A model generated the notes under the pieces. It saw nothing but the letters and a program-made list of their open reading frames with translations. It was not told where the DNA came from and did not search any database. A stretch of 64,000 bases of DNA. It comes from an uncultured Flavobacteriaceae bacterium. GTDB lineage: Bacteria; Bacteroidota; Bacteroidia; Flavobacteriales; Flavobacteriaceae. Numbering within the stretch: the stretch's first letter is position 1; the number at the start of each line of letters is the position of its first letter. The stretch is from positions 62,001 to 126,000 of the forward strand of contig CANLWG010000016.1 of assembly GCA_947494715.1 (NCBI GenBank), in the 5' to 3' direction. Shown in pieces: positions 62,949-64,000 of the stretch. A program made the translations under genes and the position numbers.

Positions 62949-63605
62949 TTAAACATTTAAATACTTATCCAAATAATCCGACCGTTGCTTTAAATCTTCC
63001 AAAAACTGGTCATCCTTGCTGCCCAACAATATATTGTAGTTATATCTCCTAAAGGTCTGCAATACTTCATTTAAGCTGGAAGTACTTATCTTAAGGGTAA
63101 TCTGTACTACATCGTTACGCATATCCGTAATGAATGCACCAATAATCTTGGCATTGTTGCTTTCTATAATTTGGGCTATCTCGCTAAAAGAGTAATCCTT
63201 GGTGCCTTTGGCGACGACCACAATGTCCCCTGGTTCGGTAAAAAAGGGAGTGTCTATAAATGCCCCGACAATTTCAGTAAGATCATAATACCCAATAACC
63301 TTCTCATTGTCATCCAATACCGCTAAAAGATTAGCCTCGTTTCGTGCAAATGTTTCAAGAACATCCAACCAATTGCTTTCCTTTCTCACGAAAAAGGCTT
63401 CCAAATTATATCTGTAGTCCTCAATTTTTTTATCGCCTTTGAAACTTTCCAAATCGTTTTCGCCCAATATTCCCAAAAAACTACCATTTTCCGATATAGC
63501 TATGTGCGAAAAGACAGTACCCCTAAAAAAAAGAACGGCCTTCTCCAGCGAGTCCCCAATATCAAAAACCGGTAAGTCGGTAAGGATGTGCGTTTGAATC
63601 TGCAT
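62949..63605 (-). CDS. CBS-domain protein with C-terminal ACT-like part
   Basis: The ATG at 63603-63605 (MQIQTHILTDLPVFDIGDSL) gives 218 aa. The frame from 63632 adds an unlikely stretch. Two CBS modules are visible: the first with FSHIAISENGSFLGILGENDL and the second with ANLLAVLDDNEKVIGYYDLTEI. They are followed by an ACT-like beta domain (DIVVVAKGTKDYSFSEIAQI, then NAKIIGAFITDM). CBS pairs bind adenine nucleotides or S-adenosyl ligands, so this is likely a ligand sensor. It is divergent from pdxJ and upstream of nadK, an arrangement I recall in related genomes. Its target is unknown. Confidence 0.82.
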   Translation of the reverse strand: MQIQTHILTDLPVFDIGDSLEKAVLFFRGTVFSHIAISENGSFLGILGENDLESFKGDKKIEDYRYNLEAFFVRKESNWLDVLETFARNEANLLAVLDDNEKVIGYYDLTEIVGAFIDTPFFTEPGDIVVVAKGTKDYSFSEIAQIIESNNAKIIGAFITDMRNDVVQITLKISTSSLNEVLQTFRRYNYNILLGSKDDQFLEDLKQRSDYLDKYLNV

Positions 63606-63693
63606 AACTTTAAATATAGCGCAAAATAACAATTAAAAACATCAAAAGGTATGCCTAATTTGTATTTTTACGACATAATAATAGATAAAGAGG

Positions 63694-64000
63694 ATGACCA
63701 AACTTAGCGTTAATGTAAACAAGATAGCGACATTGCGAAATTCAAGGGGAGGAAACGTTCCCGACCTCCTCAAAATGGTTATGGATATCGAGGAATTTGG
63801 ATCTCAGGGAATTACCATACATCCCAGACCCGATGAAAGACATATTCGTTATCAGGATGCAAGGGACCTAAAGAAAATAGTAACCACGGAACTGAATATA
63901 GAAGGCAATCCCATTCCAAAATTTATCGATTTAGCACTTGAGGTAAAACCGACCCAGGTTACTCTGGTACCTGATGCCGTGGATGCTATAACCTCAAACG
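63694..64000 (+). CDS. pdxJ: Pyridoxine 5'-phosphate synthase, N-terminal part (runs off the window)
   Basis: The first 102 codons of PdxJ, which condenses 1-deoxyxylulose 5-phosphate with aminoacetone phosphate to form pyridoxine 5'-phosphate. The start [20 protein letters not shown], the [17 protein letters not shown] active-site segment (about 49-65) and [12 protein letters not shown] are the expected N-terminal blocks of the TIM barrel. It is divergent from the CBS-domain gene across 88 bases. It supplies the cofactor for enzymes such as GcvP. The remaining residues are beyond the window. Confidence 0.95.
   Translation, partial: MTKLSVNVNKIATLRNSRGGNVPDLLKMVMDIEEFGSQGITIHPRPDERHIRYQDARDLKKIVTTELNIEGNPIPKFIDLALEVKPTQVTLVPDAVDAITSN

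Overview
The window reads as chromosome of a marine-type Flavobacteriaceae (phylum Bacteroidota). The evidence is a SusC/SusD pair, a T9SS type B cargo with a PorP/SprF partner, a hypoxanthine phosphoribosyltransferase-adenylate kinase fusion, many signal peptides ending in AQ or GQ, near absence of Shine-Dalgarno sites, and promoters of the Bacteroidota type (TTTG, about 19 nt, TAnnTTTG). Genus cannot be fixed from the sequence alone. No rRNA, tRNA, CRISPR array, insertion sequence, phage gene or origin was seen.

Layout. 1-1300: str operon (rpsL-rpsG-fusA, minus strand) with a clear promoter. 2000-8065: an outer-membrane uptake locus (SusC, SusD, a surface lipoprotein) closed by a terminator and preceded by a 22-bp palindrome. 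8289-10016: a tandem pair of near-identical secreted proteins of unknown function. 10097-12360: an AT-rich cassette with a small Cys-rich peptide carrying a double-glycine type leader and a 533-aa membrane oxidase (C39-like, VKOR and thioredoxin parts). This is the most likely undescribed system in the window. 12431-23019: housekeeping and envelope genes (rlmB, rhomboid protease, rarA, DUF5723 protein, YjjG-type nucleotidase, a degenerate deacetylase-like protein, radC, mpl). 23279-29254: T9SS type B cargo, PorP/SprF and OmpA proteins in one transcription unit. 29437-38387: cupin, an SDR lacking its catalytic pair, a TPR protein, a giant alpha-2-macroglobulin and DoxX. 38420-38542: a MITE-like palindromic repeat. 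38551-43682: DUF4136 lipoprotein, obgE, GNAT, hpt-adk, purK, purE. 43767-53334: M3 peptidase, deoxynucleotidase, heparinase-like lyase, rhodanese, ECF sigma factor with a small zinc-finger partner, UbiA-like membrane protein, gcvP. 53509-56050: KAS III-like enzyme, methyltransferase and GT2. 56108-63605: envelope-biogenesis run (CBS protein, nadK, DUF6089, uppS, bamA, two OmpH/Skp genes). 63694 to the end: start of pdxJ.

How the parts fit. SusC, SusD and the lipoprotein should form one TonB-driven uptake complex. The cargo, PorP/SprF and OmpA proteins fit one surface-display unit that needs a T9SS core encoded elsewhere. uppS, bamA and the two OmpH proteins link lipid-carrier synthesis with outer-membrane protein assembly. 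In the cysteine-peptide cassette the membrane oxidase could pass electrons from peptide thiols to quinone, making disulfides in the peptide or in its exporter; no exporter gene is present here.
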